64,000 bases of DNA, taken from assembly GCF_900091315.1 (NCBI RefSeq), contig NZ_FLSP01000031.1, positions 21,540 to 85,539 on the forward strand, given 5' to 3'. Below the pieces are notes generated by a model. It saw only the letters and a program-made list of their open reading frames with translations, did not search any database and was not told the origin of the DNA. How positions within the stretch are numbered: the first letter of the stretch is position 1; every line of letters starts with the position of its first letter. Source of the DNA: Streptomyces sp. DI166. GTDB taxonomy: Bacteria; Actinomycetota; Actinomycetes; Streptomycetales; Streptomycetaceae. Below are positions 42,464 through 50,520 of the stretch, piece by piece. Both the position numbers and the translations under genes were made by a program.

Positions 42464-43177
42464 ATGAGCAACAGCACAGCGACCTCACTCTGGGACGAGC
42501 TGACCGGCACCCAGAGCGCACCCGACACGTGGGTCGTCGTCGCGACCCTCGTCGCCGCACTGGCGGTGGTGGCACCGCCGTCCCTGTGGCGTGTCGCCCG
42601 CAACGCGATCACCATCGCGCACGAGGGCGGGCACGGCCTGGTCGCCCTGCTCACCGGCAGACAGCTCACCGGTATCCGGCTGCACTCCGACACCAGCGGG
42701 CTCACCGTCAGCCGGGGCAAGCCGGAGGGCATCGGCATGATCCTCACCGCGGCGGCGGGCTACACGGCGCCCCCGCTGCTGGGCCTGGGCGGGGCGTCCC
42801 TGCTCGGCGCGGGCCGCATCACCCTGCTGCTGTGGCTGGCGACGGCCCTGCTGCTGGCGATGCTGGTGATGATCCGCAACGCCTACGGCGCGGTGACGGT
42901 GGTCCTGACCGGCGGCACCTTCGTCCTGGTGTCCTGGTTGACGGGACCCCAGGTGCAGGCGGCCTTCGCGTACGCGGTGGTGTGGTTCCTGCTGCTCGGT
43001 GGTGTGCGTCCCGCTTTCGAGCTACAGGCGAAGCGGGCCCGCGGCGGCGCCGGGGACTCCGACGCGGACCAGTTGTCGAGGCTCACGCATGTCCCCGCGG
43101 GCCTGTGGTTGTTCCTCTTCCACGCGGTGTCGCTGTGCTCCCTGATAGGCGGCGGACGCTGGCTGCTGGATAGGTGA
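42464..43177 (+). CDS. M50-family (site-2-protease-like) membrane metallopeptidase
   Basis: 237 residues, ATG at 42464. The zinc motif HEGGH (HExxH) lies in the first helices (ITIAHEGGHGLVALLTGRQL). Several further membrane segments follow (AAAGYTAPPLLGLGGASLLG, LLLWLATALLLAMLVMI, AYAVVWFLLLGGVRPAFELQ). No clear NxxPxxxxDG motif of canonical site-2 proteases is present; this matches the shorter M50B-like (DUF/YgjP-type) peptidases common in actinobacteria. Intramembrane proteolysis of a membrane-bound regulator is possible but unproven. Confidence 0.85.
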   Translation: MSNSTATSLWDELTGTQSAPDTWVVVATLVAALAVVAPPSLWRVARNAITIAHEGGHGLVALLTGRQLTGIRLHSDTSGLTVSRGKPEGIGMILTAAAGYTAPPLLGLGGASLLGAGRITLLLWLATALLLAMLVMIRNAYGAVTVVLTGGTFVLVSWLTGPQVQAAFAYAVVWFLLLGGVRPAFELQAKRARGGAGDSDADQLSRLTHVPAGLWLFLFHAVSLCSLIGGGRWLLDR

Positions 43178-43229
43178 CCAGCCACAACGGCGCGGCGCCG
43201 CGACCGGGCCCGGCTTATAGAGTGGGCGC

Positions 43230-44546
43230 ATGGCCCCGAACCACGCACAGAACGCCCTCTGGCCCGCCCCCTACGCGAGCGGTGCCGTCGACGCGACCGT
43301 CCACGTGCCCGGGTCCAAGTCGGTCACGAACCGAGCCCTCGTGCTCGCCGCGCTGGCCAGCGAGCCCGGCTGGCTGCGCCGGCCCCTGCGCTCCCGCGAC
43401 ACCCTGCTGATGGCGGGCGCGCTGCGCGCCATGGGCGTGGAGATCGAGGAGGGCGTCGGCCCCGACGGCTCCGGAGAGGCCTGGCGTGTCCTGCCGACGG
43501 GCCTGCGGGGCCCCGCCACGGTGGACGTCGGCAACGCGGGCACCGTGATGCGCTTCCTGCCGCCGGTCGCCGCGCTGGCGGACGGCCCGATCCGCTTCGA
43601 CGGCGACCCGAGGTCGTACGAGCGTCCCCTGAACGGCGTGATCGACGCGCTGCGGATCCTCGGGGCCCGGATCGACGACGACGGGCGCGGCGCGCTGCCG
43701 CTGACCGTGCACGGCGGGGGCGCCCTGGACGGCGGCCCGGTGGAGATCGACGCCTCCTCCTCGTCGCAGTTCGTCTCCGCGCTGCTGCTGTCGGGGCCGC
43801 GCTTCAACCAGGGCGTGGAGGTCCGGCACACCGGCTCCACGCTGCCCTCGATGCCGCACATCCGGATGACGGTGGACATGCTGCGCGCGGTCGGCGCCCA
43901 GGTGGACACCCCCGAGTCGGGCGGCGAGCCGAACGTCTGGCGGGTCACCCCGGGCGCCCTGCTGGGCCGCGACCTGACGATCGAGCCGGACCTGTCCAAC
44001 GCCCAGCCGTTCCTGGCGGCGGCGCTGGTCACCGGCGGCAAGGTGCTGATCCCGGACTGGCCGAAGCGCACCACGCAGCCCGGCGACCGGCTGCGCGAGA
44101 TCTTCACCGAGATGGGCGGTTCCTGCGAACTGACCGAGTACGGGCTGGAGTTCACCGGCACGGGCGCCGTGCACGGCATCGACGTGGACCTGAGCGACGT
44201 GGGCGAGCTGACCCCGGGCATCGCGGCGGTCGCCGCGCTCGCCGACTCCCCCTCGACGCTGCGCGGGGTGGCGCATCTGCGGCTGCACGAGACGGACCGG
44301 CTGGCCGCGCTGACCAAGGAGATCAACGAACTCGGCGGCGACGTCACCGAGACCGCCGACGGTCTGCACATCCGCCCGCGCCGGCTGCACGGCGGGATCT
44401 TCCACACCTACGAGGACCACCGCATGGCCACCGCGGGCGCGGTGATCGGCCTGGCGGTCGAGGGCGTGCAGATCGAGAACGTGGCGACGACGGCCAAGAC
44501 GCTGCCGGACTTCCCCGAACTGTGGGCCGGGATGCTCGGGAACTGA
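43230..44546 (+). CDS. aroA: 3-phosphoshikimate 1-carboxyvinyltransferase (EPSP synthase)
   Basis: 438 residues, ATG at 43230. It condenses shikimate-3-phosphate with phosphoenolpyruvate in aromatic amino acid synthesis. Conserved sites: PGSKSVTNRALVLAALAS (PEP/S3P Lys and Arg), VGNAGTVMRFLPPVAAL, IDASSSSQFVSALLLSGPRF, HLRLHETDRLAAL (catalytic Glu/Asp segment) and YEDHRMATAGAVIGL. Full length for the family. The NAGT rather than NAGTA/R-type loop places it among actinobacterial forms. rsgA follows after 17 bases. Confidence 0.97.
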   Translation: MAPNHAQNALWPAPYASGAVDATVHVPGSKSVTNRALVLAALASEPGWLRRPLRSRDTLLMAGALRAMGVEIEEGVGPDGSGEAWRVLPTGLRGPATVDVGNAGTVMRFLPPVAALADGPIRFDGDPRSYERPLNGVIDALRILGARIDDDGRGALPLTVHGGGALDGGPVEIDASSSSQFVSALLLSGPRFNQGVEVRHTGSTLPSMPHIRMTVDMLRAVGAQVDTPESGGEPNVWRVTPGALLGRDLTIEPDLSNAQPFLAAALVTGGKVLIPDWPKRTTQPGDRLREIFTEMGGSCELTEYGLEFTGTGAVHGIDVDLSDVGELTPGIAAVAALADSPSTLRGVAHLRLHETDRLAALTKEINELGGDVTETADGLHIRPRRLHGGIFHTYEDHRMATAGAVIGLAVEGVQIENVATTAKTLPDFPELWAGMLGN

Positions 44547-44563
44547 CGGGCGGATTCGGGATC

Positions 44564-45574
44564 ATGCGCCGTTACGGCAAGCACACCGACGAGGACGACA
44601 TCCGCAGCCGCCCGAACCGCAAGGGCAACCGGCCGCGCACCAACATCCGCCCCAAGCACGAGGACGCGGCCGAGGGCATGGTCCTCACCGTGGACCGGGG
44701 CCGGCTGACCTGCCTGGTCGAGGACCGGGTGGTGATGGCGATGAAGGCCCGCGAGCTGGGCCGCAAGGCGGCCGTGGTGGGCGACCGGGTGGCCCTGGTC
44801 GGCGATCTGTCCGGCAAGAAGGACACCCTCGCGCGGATCGTCCGCATCGCGGAGCGCAGCTCGGTGCTGCGCCGCACCGCGGACGACGACGACCCCTACG
44901 AGCGGGTGGTCGTCGCCAACGCCGACCAGCTCGCCATCGTCACCGCGCTGGCCGACCCCGAGCCCCGGCCGCGGCTGATCGACCGCTGCCTGGTGGCGGC
45001 GTACGACGGCGGTCTGGAGCCGCTGCTGGTGCTGACCAAGTCCGACCTCGCCCCGCCGGCCAAGCTCCTGGAGCTCTACGGCGACCTGGACATCCCGTAC
45101 GTGGTGACCAGCCGCGCGGAGCTGGAGAACGGCGACGCGGCGGACCGGGTGCGCGAGCAACTGGACGGCCGGGTCACGGCGTTCGTGGGGCACTCCGGGG
45201 TCGGCAAGACCACGCTGGTGAACGCCCTGGTGCCGAAGGACCGGCGGCGGCTGACCGGTCATGTGAACGCGGTGACGGGCCGGGGCCGGCACACCACGAC
45301 CTCGGCGCTGGCGCTGCCACTGGACGCGGCGGACGGCTGGGTGGTCGACACGCCGGGCGTGCGGTCGTTCGGCCTCGCGCACATCGACCCGTCCCGGGTC
45401 ATCCATGCCTTCCCGGACCTGGAACCGGGAACCGAGGGCTGCCCGCGCGCGTGCAGCCACGACGAACCGGACTGCGCGCTCGACGCGTGGGTGGCCGAGG
45501 GCCACGCCGATCCGGCCCGGCTGTACTCCCTGCGACGGCTTCTGGCCACGCGTGAACGCACGGAAGGCGACTGA
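44564..45574 (+). CDS. rsgA: ribosome small subunit-dependent GTPase RsgA
   Basis: 336 residues, ATG at 44564. An N-terminal OB-fold (EGMVLTVDRGRLTCLVEDRV) is followed by a circularly permuted GTPase: G4 motif VLTKSDLAP comes before G1 FVGHSGVGKTTLVNAL and G3 VVDTPGVRSFGL. A C-terminal zinc finger is present in GCPRACSHDEPDCALDAWV. RsgA checks late 30S ribosome maturation. The first ~40 residues are basic (RSRPNRKGNRPRTNIRPKH) and longer than in E. coli, probably for RNA contact. Probably cotranscribed with aroA. Confidence 0.96.
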   Translation: MRRYGKHTDEDDIRSRPNRKGNRPRTNIRPKHEDAAEGMVLTVDRGRLTCLVEDRVVMAMKARELGRKAAVVGDRVALVGDLSGKKDTLARIVRIAERSSVLRRTADDDDPYERVVVANADQLAIVTALADPEPRPRLIDRCLVAAYDGGLEPLLVLTKSDLAPPAKLLELYGDLDIPYVVTSRAELENGDAADRVREQLDGRVTAFVGHSGVGKTTLVNALVPKDRRRLTGHVNAVTGRGRHTTTSALALPLDAADGWVVDTPGVRSFGLAHIDPSRVIHAFPDLEPGTEGCPRACSHDEPDCALDAWVAEGHADPARLYSLRRLLATRERTEGD

Positions 45575-45650
45575 CCTACGCGTTGTTTGTCATTCCGCGG
45601 GGCAGGTAAAGGCATACTCGCACCCAGCCGGACATACGGGAGGACAGCAC

Positions 45651-45974
45651 ATGGCGTGGCTGCTGGTCATTGTGGCCGGGTTGCTCGAAACAGGCTTCGC
45701 CGTCTGTCTGAAACTCTCGCACGGCTTCACCCGCCTGTGGCCGACGATCGCCTTCTGCGTGTTCGCGCTCGGCAGCTTCGGTCTGCTGACGCTGTCGCTG
45801 CGGAAACTCGACGTGGGGCCGGCGTACGCGGTGTGGACCGGCATCGGAGCTGCGGGGACGGCGATCTACGGGATGATCTTCCTCGGGGACATCGTCTCGA
45901 CGCTGAAGATCGTCTCGATCAGCCTGGTGATCGTGGGCGTCATCGGCCTTCAGCTGTCGGGCTCGGCGCACTGA
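45651..45974 (+). CDS. sugE: SMR-family exporter of the Gdx/SugE (guanidinium) type
   Basis: 107 residues, ATG at 45651 with GGGAGGA upstream. Four transmembrane helices. The Gdx signature KLSHGFTRL and AYAVWTGIGAAGTAI are present, along with substrate residues E13, S42, Y59 and W62 by direct count. W16 of characterised Gdx proteins is Phe here. Gdx proteins are dual-topology dimers exchanging guanidinium for protons. I found no guanidine riboswitch in the 76 bases upstream. The 3' end overlaps the convergent TetR gene by 35 bases. Confidence 0.9.
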   Translation: MAWLLVIVAGLLETGFAVCLKLSHGFTRLWPTIAFCVFALGSFGLLTLSLRKLDVGPAYAVWTGIGAAGTAIYGMIFLGDIVSTLKIVSISLVIVGVIGLQLSGSAH

Positions 45975-46587
45975 GACCGTGGCCCGGTAACTGACGGTGC
46001 AGGGCGCCGCGTACGAGGTCGCCGACGCCGCCGTCGGCGGGCGGGGCGGCCACGCAGGACAGGGCGATACGGACGACCAGTTCGCAGGAACGGGCCAGCT
46101 CGCCGTTGTCGTTCTTGGCGGCTCCGGGCACGGACAGCGCGGCGACCGCGCGGTCGCGGACCATCGTCACGAAGTCGCCGGGTGAGGGCAGCGGGCCGTC
46201 GGCTCGGCGCTGGGCCGGTACGGCGGAGGAGGACGGGACGGCGGACAGGGTGGGCGAGGGCAGGCGCTCGCTCCAGCAGCCGGTGAGCATGGCGCGCACC
46301 AGGGCGTTGTCGCGGGCGGCGGTCGTGGTCCACTCGGCGGTGGCGGCGAGCCGGTCGCGGGCGTCGGAGTGGGTGTTGAGCGCCCGCTCCACCCCGGCGA
46401 GATAGGCGTCGGCCTCACGGCGCACCAGCGCCCGCGCGAGTCCTTCCTTGCTGCCGAACTCGTTGTAGAGGGTCTGCCGCGAGACTCCGGCCGCGGCGGC
46501 CACGTCCACCATCCGCACCGCCGACCAGGCCCGGCGCGCGAGCGCCGTGTATGCGGCATCCAGCAGAGATTCACGTGCTGCGGGCAT
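45940..46587 (-). CDS. TetR/AcrR-family regulator
   Basis: 215 residues, ATG at 46585-46587. Helix-turn-helix: SLLDAAYTALARRAWSAVRM then VAAAAGVSRQTLYNEFGSKE. The C-terminal domain is variable, with a Pro/Ser-rich loop (LSAVPSSSAVPAQRRADG). It is convergent with and overlaps the SMR exporter gene and is divergent from hisN. Control of the exporter is a reasonable guess from proximity, but no palindrome stands out in either intergenic region. Confidence 0.88.
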   Translation of the reverse strand: MPAARESLLDAAYTALARRAWSAVRMVDVAAAAGVSRQTLYNEFGSKEGLARALVRREADAYLAGVERALNTHSDARDRLAATAEWTTTAARDNALVRAMLTGCWSERLPSPTLSAVPSSSAVPAQRRADGPLPSPGDFVTMVRDRAVAALSVPGAAKNDNGELARSCELVVRIALSCVAAPPADGGVGDLVRGALHRQLPGHGLSAPSPTAEGR

Positions 46588-46766
46588 CGCGCCTCCCAGG
46601 CACCCGGCTCTGCGCCCAGATTTGACGCGCCCGGCCGCACTGTCAAGGGGTGCGGAACGGCGCGCGGAGCGGCGGGGGCGCGTGTCGGCCGCGGGGGATC
46701 ACACCGCGATGTCCACACTCCGGCCCCGGTAGCCCCGTGCGACCCGTGGCGGATAACGTGCTCGAC

Positions 46767-47567
46767 ATGGCCGATTACCTCGACGATCTGCGTCTCGCCC
46801 ACGTCCTCGCGGACGCCGCCGACGCGGCGACCATGGACCGATTCAAGGCGCTCGACCTGAAGGTCGAGACCAAGCCGGACATGACTCCGGTGAGCGAGGC
46901 GGACAAGGCGGCCGAGGAGCTCATCCGGGGCCAGCTCCAGCGCGCCCGGCCGCGCGACGCGATCCTCGGCGAGGAGTACGGCATCGAGGGCACCGGCCCG
47001 CGCCGCTGGGTGGTCGACCCGATCGACGGCACCAAGAACTATGTGCGCGGCGTCCCGGTGTGGGCCACGCTGATCTCCCTGATGGAGGCGGGCGAGGGCG
47101 GCTTCCAGCCGGTCGTCGGGGTCGTCTCCGCCCCGGCGCTGGGCCGCCGCTGGTGGGCCGCGAAGGGCCACGGCGCCTACACCGGCCGCAGCCTGTCCTC
47201 CGCGACCCGGCTGAAGGTCTCCGGGGTCTCGAAGCTGAGCGACGCGTCCTTCGCGTACTCCTCGCTCAGCGGCTGGGAGGAGCAGGGGCGGCTGAACGGC
47301 TTCCTGGACCTGACCCGGGAGGTGTGGCGCACGCGCGCGTACGGCGACTTCTGGCCGTACATGCTGGTCGCCGAGGGTGCCGTGGACATCTGCGCCGAGC
47401 CGGAGCTGTCTCTGTGGGACATGGCAGCGAACGCCATCGTGGTCACGGAGGCGGGCGGCACGTTCACGGGGCTCGACGGGCGTCCCGGCCCGCACAGCGG
47501 CAACGCGGCCGCCTCGAACGGTCTGCTGCACGACGAGCTCCTCGGGTACCTCAACGAGCGCTACTGA
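46767..47567 (+). CDS. hisN: histidinol-phosphatase (inositol monophosphatase family)
   Basis: 266 residues, ATG at 46767. Metal-dependent phosphatase with the family's three metal motifs: ILGEEYGIEG (Glu), RWVVDPIDGTKNYVRGVP (DPIDGT) and LSLWDMAANAIVVTEAGG (WD). It performs the dephosphorylation of histidinol phosphate in histidine synthesis; in S. coelicolor the gene at this locus was identified as the IMPase-type hisN. An IMPase with another substrate cannot be excluded from sequence alone. Forty bases upstream are AT-richer. Confidence 0.92.
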   Translation: MADYLDDLRLAHVLADAADAATMDRFKALDLKVETKPDMTPVSEADKAAEELIRGQLQRARPRDAILGEEYGIEGTGPRRWVVDPIDGTKNYVRGVPVWATLISLMEAGEGGFQPVVGVVSAPALGRRWWAAKGHGAYTGRSLSSATRLKVSGVSKLSDASFAYSSLSGWEEQGRLNGFLDLTREVWRTRAYGDFWPYMLVAEGAVDICAEPELSLWDMAANAIVVTEAGGTFTGLDGRPGPHSGNAAASNGLLHDELLGYLNERY

Positions 47568-47685
47568 GCTTCGCGCGCCCTCTTGTTGACCCTCTCTTTG
47601 CCTGCCACTCTGAGAGTCCCGCCCCTTGTGAACTTGTGAAAACATGAACAAGGCGGGGTTCCCCCCTCAGGAGGTGGCTGCATCC

Positions 47686-48078
47686 ATGCTCGTCCGTGAC
47701 GCCATGAGCACCGTGGTCCTCACCATCGGCCCCACCCACACCCTTCGCCAGGCCGCCGCATTGATGTCCGCCCGCCGGGTGGGCGCGGCCGTGGTCCTGG
47801 ACCCCGATGCCGGCGGTATCGGCATCCTCACCGAACGCGACGTCCTCAACTCCGTCGGCCTGGGCCAGAACCCGGACGCGGAGTACGCCCACGCCCACAC
47901 GACCACCGACGTGGTGTTCGCCGCCCCGACCTGGACCCTGGAGGAGGCGGCCCTCGCGATGGCGCACGGCGGCTTCCGTCATCTGATCGTCCTCGACCAC
48001 GGCGAGCCGGTCGGCATCGTCTCGGTCCGCGACATCATCCGCTGCTGGGCCCCGCTGCGGCAGCAGGTCCCGGCCTGA
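47686..48078 (+). CDS. two-CBS-domain protein
   Basis: 130 residues. ATG 47686 is preferred over the in-frame ATG at 47644 because AGGAGGTG (47669-47676) is correctly spaced. Two CBS repeats: residues ~1-62 (VRDAMSTVVLTIGPTHTLRQ ... GIGILTERDVLNSVG) and ~70-125 (VVFAAPTWTLEEAALAMAHG ... PVGIVSVRDIIRCW). CBS pairs bind adenine nucleotides and act as energy or redox sensors; this is a standalone form. The shared hairpin with katA follows. Confidence 0.9.
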   Translation: MLVRDAMSTVVLTIGPTHTLRQAAALMSARRVGAAVVLDPDAGGIGILTERDVLNSVGLGQNPDAEYAHAHTTTDVVFAAPTWTLEEAALAMAHGGFRHLIVLDHGEPVGIVSVRDIIRCWAPLRQQVPA

Positions 48079-48122
48079 TCCCGCGCCCGTCCCGCCCGCA
48101 CGGGCCGGGCCGGGCACGGACA

Positions 48123-48157
48123 CGGGCCGGACCCCCTTCCCTCCGGGGTCCGGCCCG
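48123..48157. terminator. bidirectional terminator between CBS gene and katA
   Basis: A perfect 13-bp stem, CGGGCCGGACCCC (48123-48135) with GGGGTCCGGCCCG (48145-48157), and a 9-base loop, between convergent genes. Confidence 0.85.
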
Positions 48158-48184
48158 CCTCGGCAAGCGATCCAGTACTGGTTA

Positions 48185-49639
48185 TCAGCCGCGCAGGGCC
48201 TGGACCGCGGCCTCCAGCCGCTTGCCGAAGTCCTCGTCCGCGTTGCGGAAGTTGCCGATCGCCCGCTCGACGATGTCCTCGCGCGACACCTGGGAGATCG
48301 AGCCCGCGAGGTTGCCGATCAGACGCTCCTTCTCGTCCTCCGACATCAGCCGGTAGAGGTTTCCGGCCTGCACGAAGTCGTTGTCCTCGGCGTGCACCGG
48401 GGCCGGATGGTTGCCCGTGCCGCCGGAGAAGCCGTCGAAGGACTGCCACAGCGGACGGCCGGTCTGCGCCGGGCCGCCGAAGCTGTTCGGCTCGTAGTTC
48501 TTCGCCCCGCCGTGGCGGCCGTCGTAGAGGTAGCCGTCGCGGGAGTTGGTGCGCGCCTCGGTGGCGTGCGGACGGTTCACCGGCAGGTGGTCGGCGTTGA
48601 TGCCGACGCGGTAGCGGTGGGCGTCGCCGTAGGCGAACAGGCGGCCCTGGAGCATCTTGTCCGGGGACGGGCCGATGCCGGGCACGAAGTGCGCCGGGGA
48701 GAAGATCGACTGCTCGACCTCGGCGAAGATGTTCCGCGGGTTGCGGTTCAGCTCCAGCTTGCCGATCTCGATGGGCGGGTAGTCCTCGTGCGGCCACACC
48801 TTGGTGAGGTCGAACGGGTTGAAGCGGTACGTCGCCGCGTCCGCCGCCGGCATGATCTGCACCTGCACGGTCCAGGTCGGGAAGTCGCCGCGCTCGATGG
48901 CCTCGCGCAGATCCCGCTGGTGGGAGTCGGGGTCCGCACCGGCCAGCCTGTCGGCCTCGGCCTGGGTGAGGTTCTTGATGCCCTGGTCGGTCTTGAAGTG
49001 GTACTTGACCCAGAAGACCTCGCCGGCCTCGTTGTTCCACTGGTAGGTGTGCGAGCCGTAGCCGTTCATGTGGCGGTACGAGGCCGGGATGCCGCGGTCG
49101 CCGAAGAGCCAGGTCACCTGGTGCGTGGACTCCGGGCTCAGGCTCCAGAAGTCCCAGACGTTGTCCGGCTCGGTGGAGCCGGTGTACGGGTCGCGCTTCT
49201 GGGTGTGGATGAAGTCGGGGAACTTGATGGCGTCCTTGATGAAGAACACCGGGGTGTTGTTGCCGACGAGGTCGTAGTTGCCCTCCTCGGTGTAGAACTT
49301 CAGCGCCCAGCCGCGGGGGTCGCGCACCGCGTCGGCGGCACCGAGGTTGCCCGCGACGGTGGAGAAGCGCAGGAAGGTCTCGGTCTGCTTGCCGACCTCG
49401 GAGAGGAAGGCGGCCCGGGTGTACTTCGTGACGTCGGCGGTCACCGTGAAGGTGCCGTACGCGCCGGCGCCGCGGGCGTGCACGACCCGCTCGGGGATGC
49501 GCTCGCGGTTGAAGTGGGCGAGCTTCTCCAGCAGGAGCTGGTCCTGTACGAGGACAGGGCCGCCGACGCCCGCGGTCTCGCTGTTCTGGTTGTCGGCGAC
49601 CGGTGCCCCGGCCTCCGTTGTGAGCGGTCCCTGCGTCAC
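48185..49639 (-). CDS. katA: monofunctional heme catalase
   Basis: 484 residues from GTG 49637-49639 (AGGAGGC upstream). Small-subunit clade catalase: catalytic His in ERVVHARGAGAYGTF, distal Asn in LVGNNTPVFFIKDAIKFPDF, and proximal heme Tyr in GRLFAYGDAHRYRVG. NADPH-binding region residues are in the C-terminal third. It degrades hydrogen peroxide in the cytosol. It is divergent from the Fur-type regulator CatR, whose likely operator overlaps the katA promoter. The symbol katA (catA in S. coelicolor) is by family and context. Confidence 0.95.
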   Translation of the reverse strand: MTQGPLTTEAGAPVADNQNSETAGVGGPVLVQDQLLLEKLAHFNRERIPERVVHARGAGAYGTFTVTADVTKYTRAAFLSEVGKQTETFLRFSTVAGNLGAADAVRDPRGWALKFYTEEGNYDLVGNNTPVFFIKDAIKFPDFIHTQKRDPYTGSTEPDNVWDFWSLSPESTHQVTWLFGDRGIPASYRHMNGYGSHTYQWNNEAGEVFWVKYHFKTDQGIKNLTQAEADRLAGADPDSHQRDLREAIERGDFPTWTVQVQIMPAADAATYRFNPFDLTKVWPHEDYPPIEIGKLELNRNPRNIFAEVEQSIFSPAHFVPGIGPSPDKMLQGRLFAYGDAHRYRVGINADHLPVNRPHATEARTNSRDGYLYDGRHGGAKNYEPNSFGGPAQTGRPLWQSFDGFSGGTGNHPAPVHAEDNDFVQAGNLYRLMSEDEKERLIGNLAGSISQVSREDIVERAIGNFRNADEDFGKRLEAAVQALRG

Positions 49640-49713
49640 GTCTGCCTCCTGCGCCCGTTCCTTGCTGTTCTTTCACTCCGGCCAGACCTGTCTCTTGGCC
49701 AAAGCCGTTCCCG

Positions 49714-49741
49714 ATCCTACAATGGACAATGTCCAAGTCAA
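49714..49741 (-). promoter_or_regulatory. katA promoter with overlapping CatR-type palindrome
   Basis: On the minus strand TTGACT (49741-49736) and TAGGAT (49719-49714) are 16 bases apart. The spacer contains TGGACA-A-TGTCCA (49723-49735), a 13-bp perfect palindrome ideally placed for repression. It lies 68 bases upstream of the divergent catR start. Confidence 0.7.
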
Positions 49742-49802
49742 ACAATCATCCAAAGTCACACCCGTTCGGGACCTGGTCCCCCTTGCTGTTAGGCTGTTGC
49801 GC

Positions 49803-50222
49803 ATGAGCGACCTTCTGGAACGACTGCGCGGACGTGGATGGCGGATGACCGCGCAGCGACGCGTGGTGGCCGAGGTCCTCGACGGCGAGCACGTCCATCT
49901 GACGGCCGACGAGGTCCACGCGAGGGCTGTCGCCAAGCTGCCGGAGATCTCCCGGGCGACCGTCTACAACACCCTGGGCGAGCTGGTGACCCTCGGCGAG
50001 GTGCTGGAGGTCACGACCGACAAGCGCGCCAAGCGGTACGACCCGAACGCGCACCGCCCGCACCACCACCTGGTGTGCGCCCAGTGCGGCGCGATCCGGG
50101 ACGTCCACCCCACCGGCAACCCGCTCGCCGACCTCCCGGCCTCGGAGCGCTTCGGCTTCACGGTGTCGGACGTCGAGGTGACGTACCGGGGCCTGTGCCC
50201 GAGCTGCGCGTCGGCCGCCTGA
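49803..50222 (+). CDS. catR: Fur/PerR-family peroxide-responsive repressor CatR
   Basis: 139 residues, ATG at 49803; no Shine-Dalgarno, so the transcript may be leaderless or nearly so. The winged helix includes RMTAQRRVVAEVLDGEHVHL and LPEISRATVYNTLGELV. The metal site HRPHHHLVCAQCG (regulatory His cluster and first CxxC) pairs with the C-terminal CPSC for structural zinc. PerR-like proteins sense peroxide by metal-catalysed oxidation of His. It is divergent from katA, the known target of S. coelicolor CatR. Confidence 0.93.
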   Translation: MSDLLERLRGRGWRMTAQRRVVAEVLDGEHVHLTADEVHARAVAKLPEISRATVYNTLGELVTLGEVLEVTTDKRAKRYDPNAHRPHHHLVCAQCGAIRDVHPTGNPLADLPASERFGFTVSDVEVTYRGLCPSCASAA

Positions 50223-50237
50223 GCCGCCGTACACACG

Positions 50238-50265
50238 AAAGCCCCCCGGCGCACCGGGGGGCTTT
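50238..50265 (+). terminator. terminator of catR
   Basis: A perfect 12-bp stem, AAAGCCCCCCGG with CCGGGGGGCTTT, a CGCA loop and a following T tract (TTTTC). This is the most classical intrinsic terminator in the window, 15 bases after the catR stop. Confidence 0.93.
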
Positions 50266-50286
50266 TCTGTGCGCTCTTCTGCGCGC

Positions 50287-50320
50287 GTGCATCGCCGCAA
50301 ACACGTGCATCGCCGCAAAC
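50287..50320. repeat. 16-bp direct repeat between two terminators
   Basis: GTGCATCGCCGCAAAC occurs at 50287-50302 and 50305-50320, an 18-base period, in the gap between the catR and tRNA terminators. No function is evident. Confidence 0.7.
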
Positions 50321-50330
50321 GCGGAAACGA

Positions 50331-50366
50331 CCGAGGGCCGGAGCCCTTTCGGATTCCGGCCCTCGG
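50331..50366 (-). terminator. terminator of the first initiator tRNA
   Basis: A perfect 12-bp stem, CCGAGGGCCGGA (50331-50342) with TCCGGCCCTCGG (50355-50366), beginning 8 bases beyond the tRNA 3' end on the minus strand. Confidence 0.85.
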
Positions 50367-50373
50367 CCTTCAG

Positions 50374-50447
50374 TAGCGGGGACAGGATTTGAACCTGCGA
50401 CCTCTGGGTTATGAGCCCAGCGAGCTACCGAGCTGCTCCACCCCGCG
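50374..50447 (-). tRNA. initiator tRNA-fMet (CAT), copy 1
   Basis: Cloverleaf on the minus strand, 74 nt without encoded CCA. The acceptor starts CGCGGGG and ends CCCCGCTA, leaving the first pair C1-U72 unpaired; the anticodon stem has the three G-C pairs CTGGG/CCCAG; the anticodon CAT is at 50411-50413; the T arm is GGTTCAAATCC. An unpaired 1-72 and GGG/CCC anticodon stem identify the initiator, not the elongator. Identical to the copy at 52531. Confidence 0.96.
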
Positions 50448-50520
50448 TCGACGAACGCAACGTTACGTCAAGGACGGCGACGGAAGCAAATCGCTTTCGC
50501 GGAGAGGCGGCAGCCGGCTC

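Noticed and set aside
45575..45650. A possible guanidine riboswitch before the SMR exporter.
   Set aside because: None of the conserved blocks of the guanidine I, II or III classes could be found.
50287..50320. A possible CRISPR-like or iteron array.
   Set aside because: Only two copies, 2-base spacing, no cas genes and no replication gene nearby.
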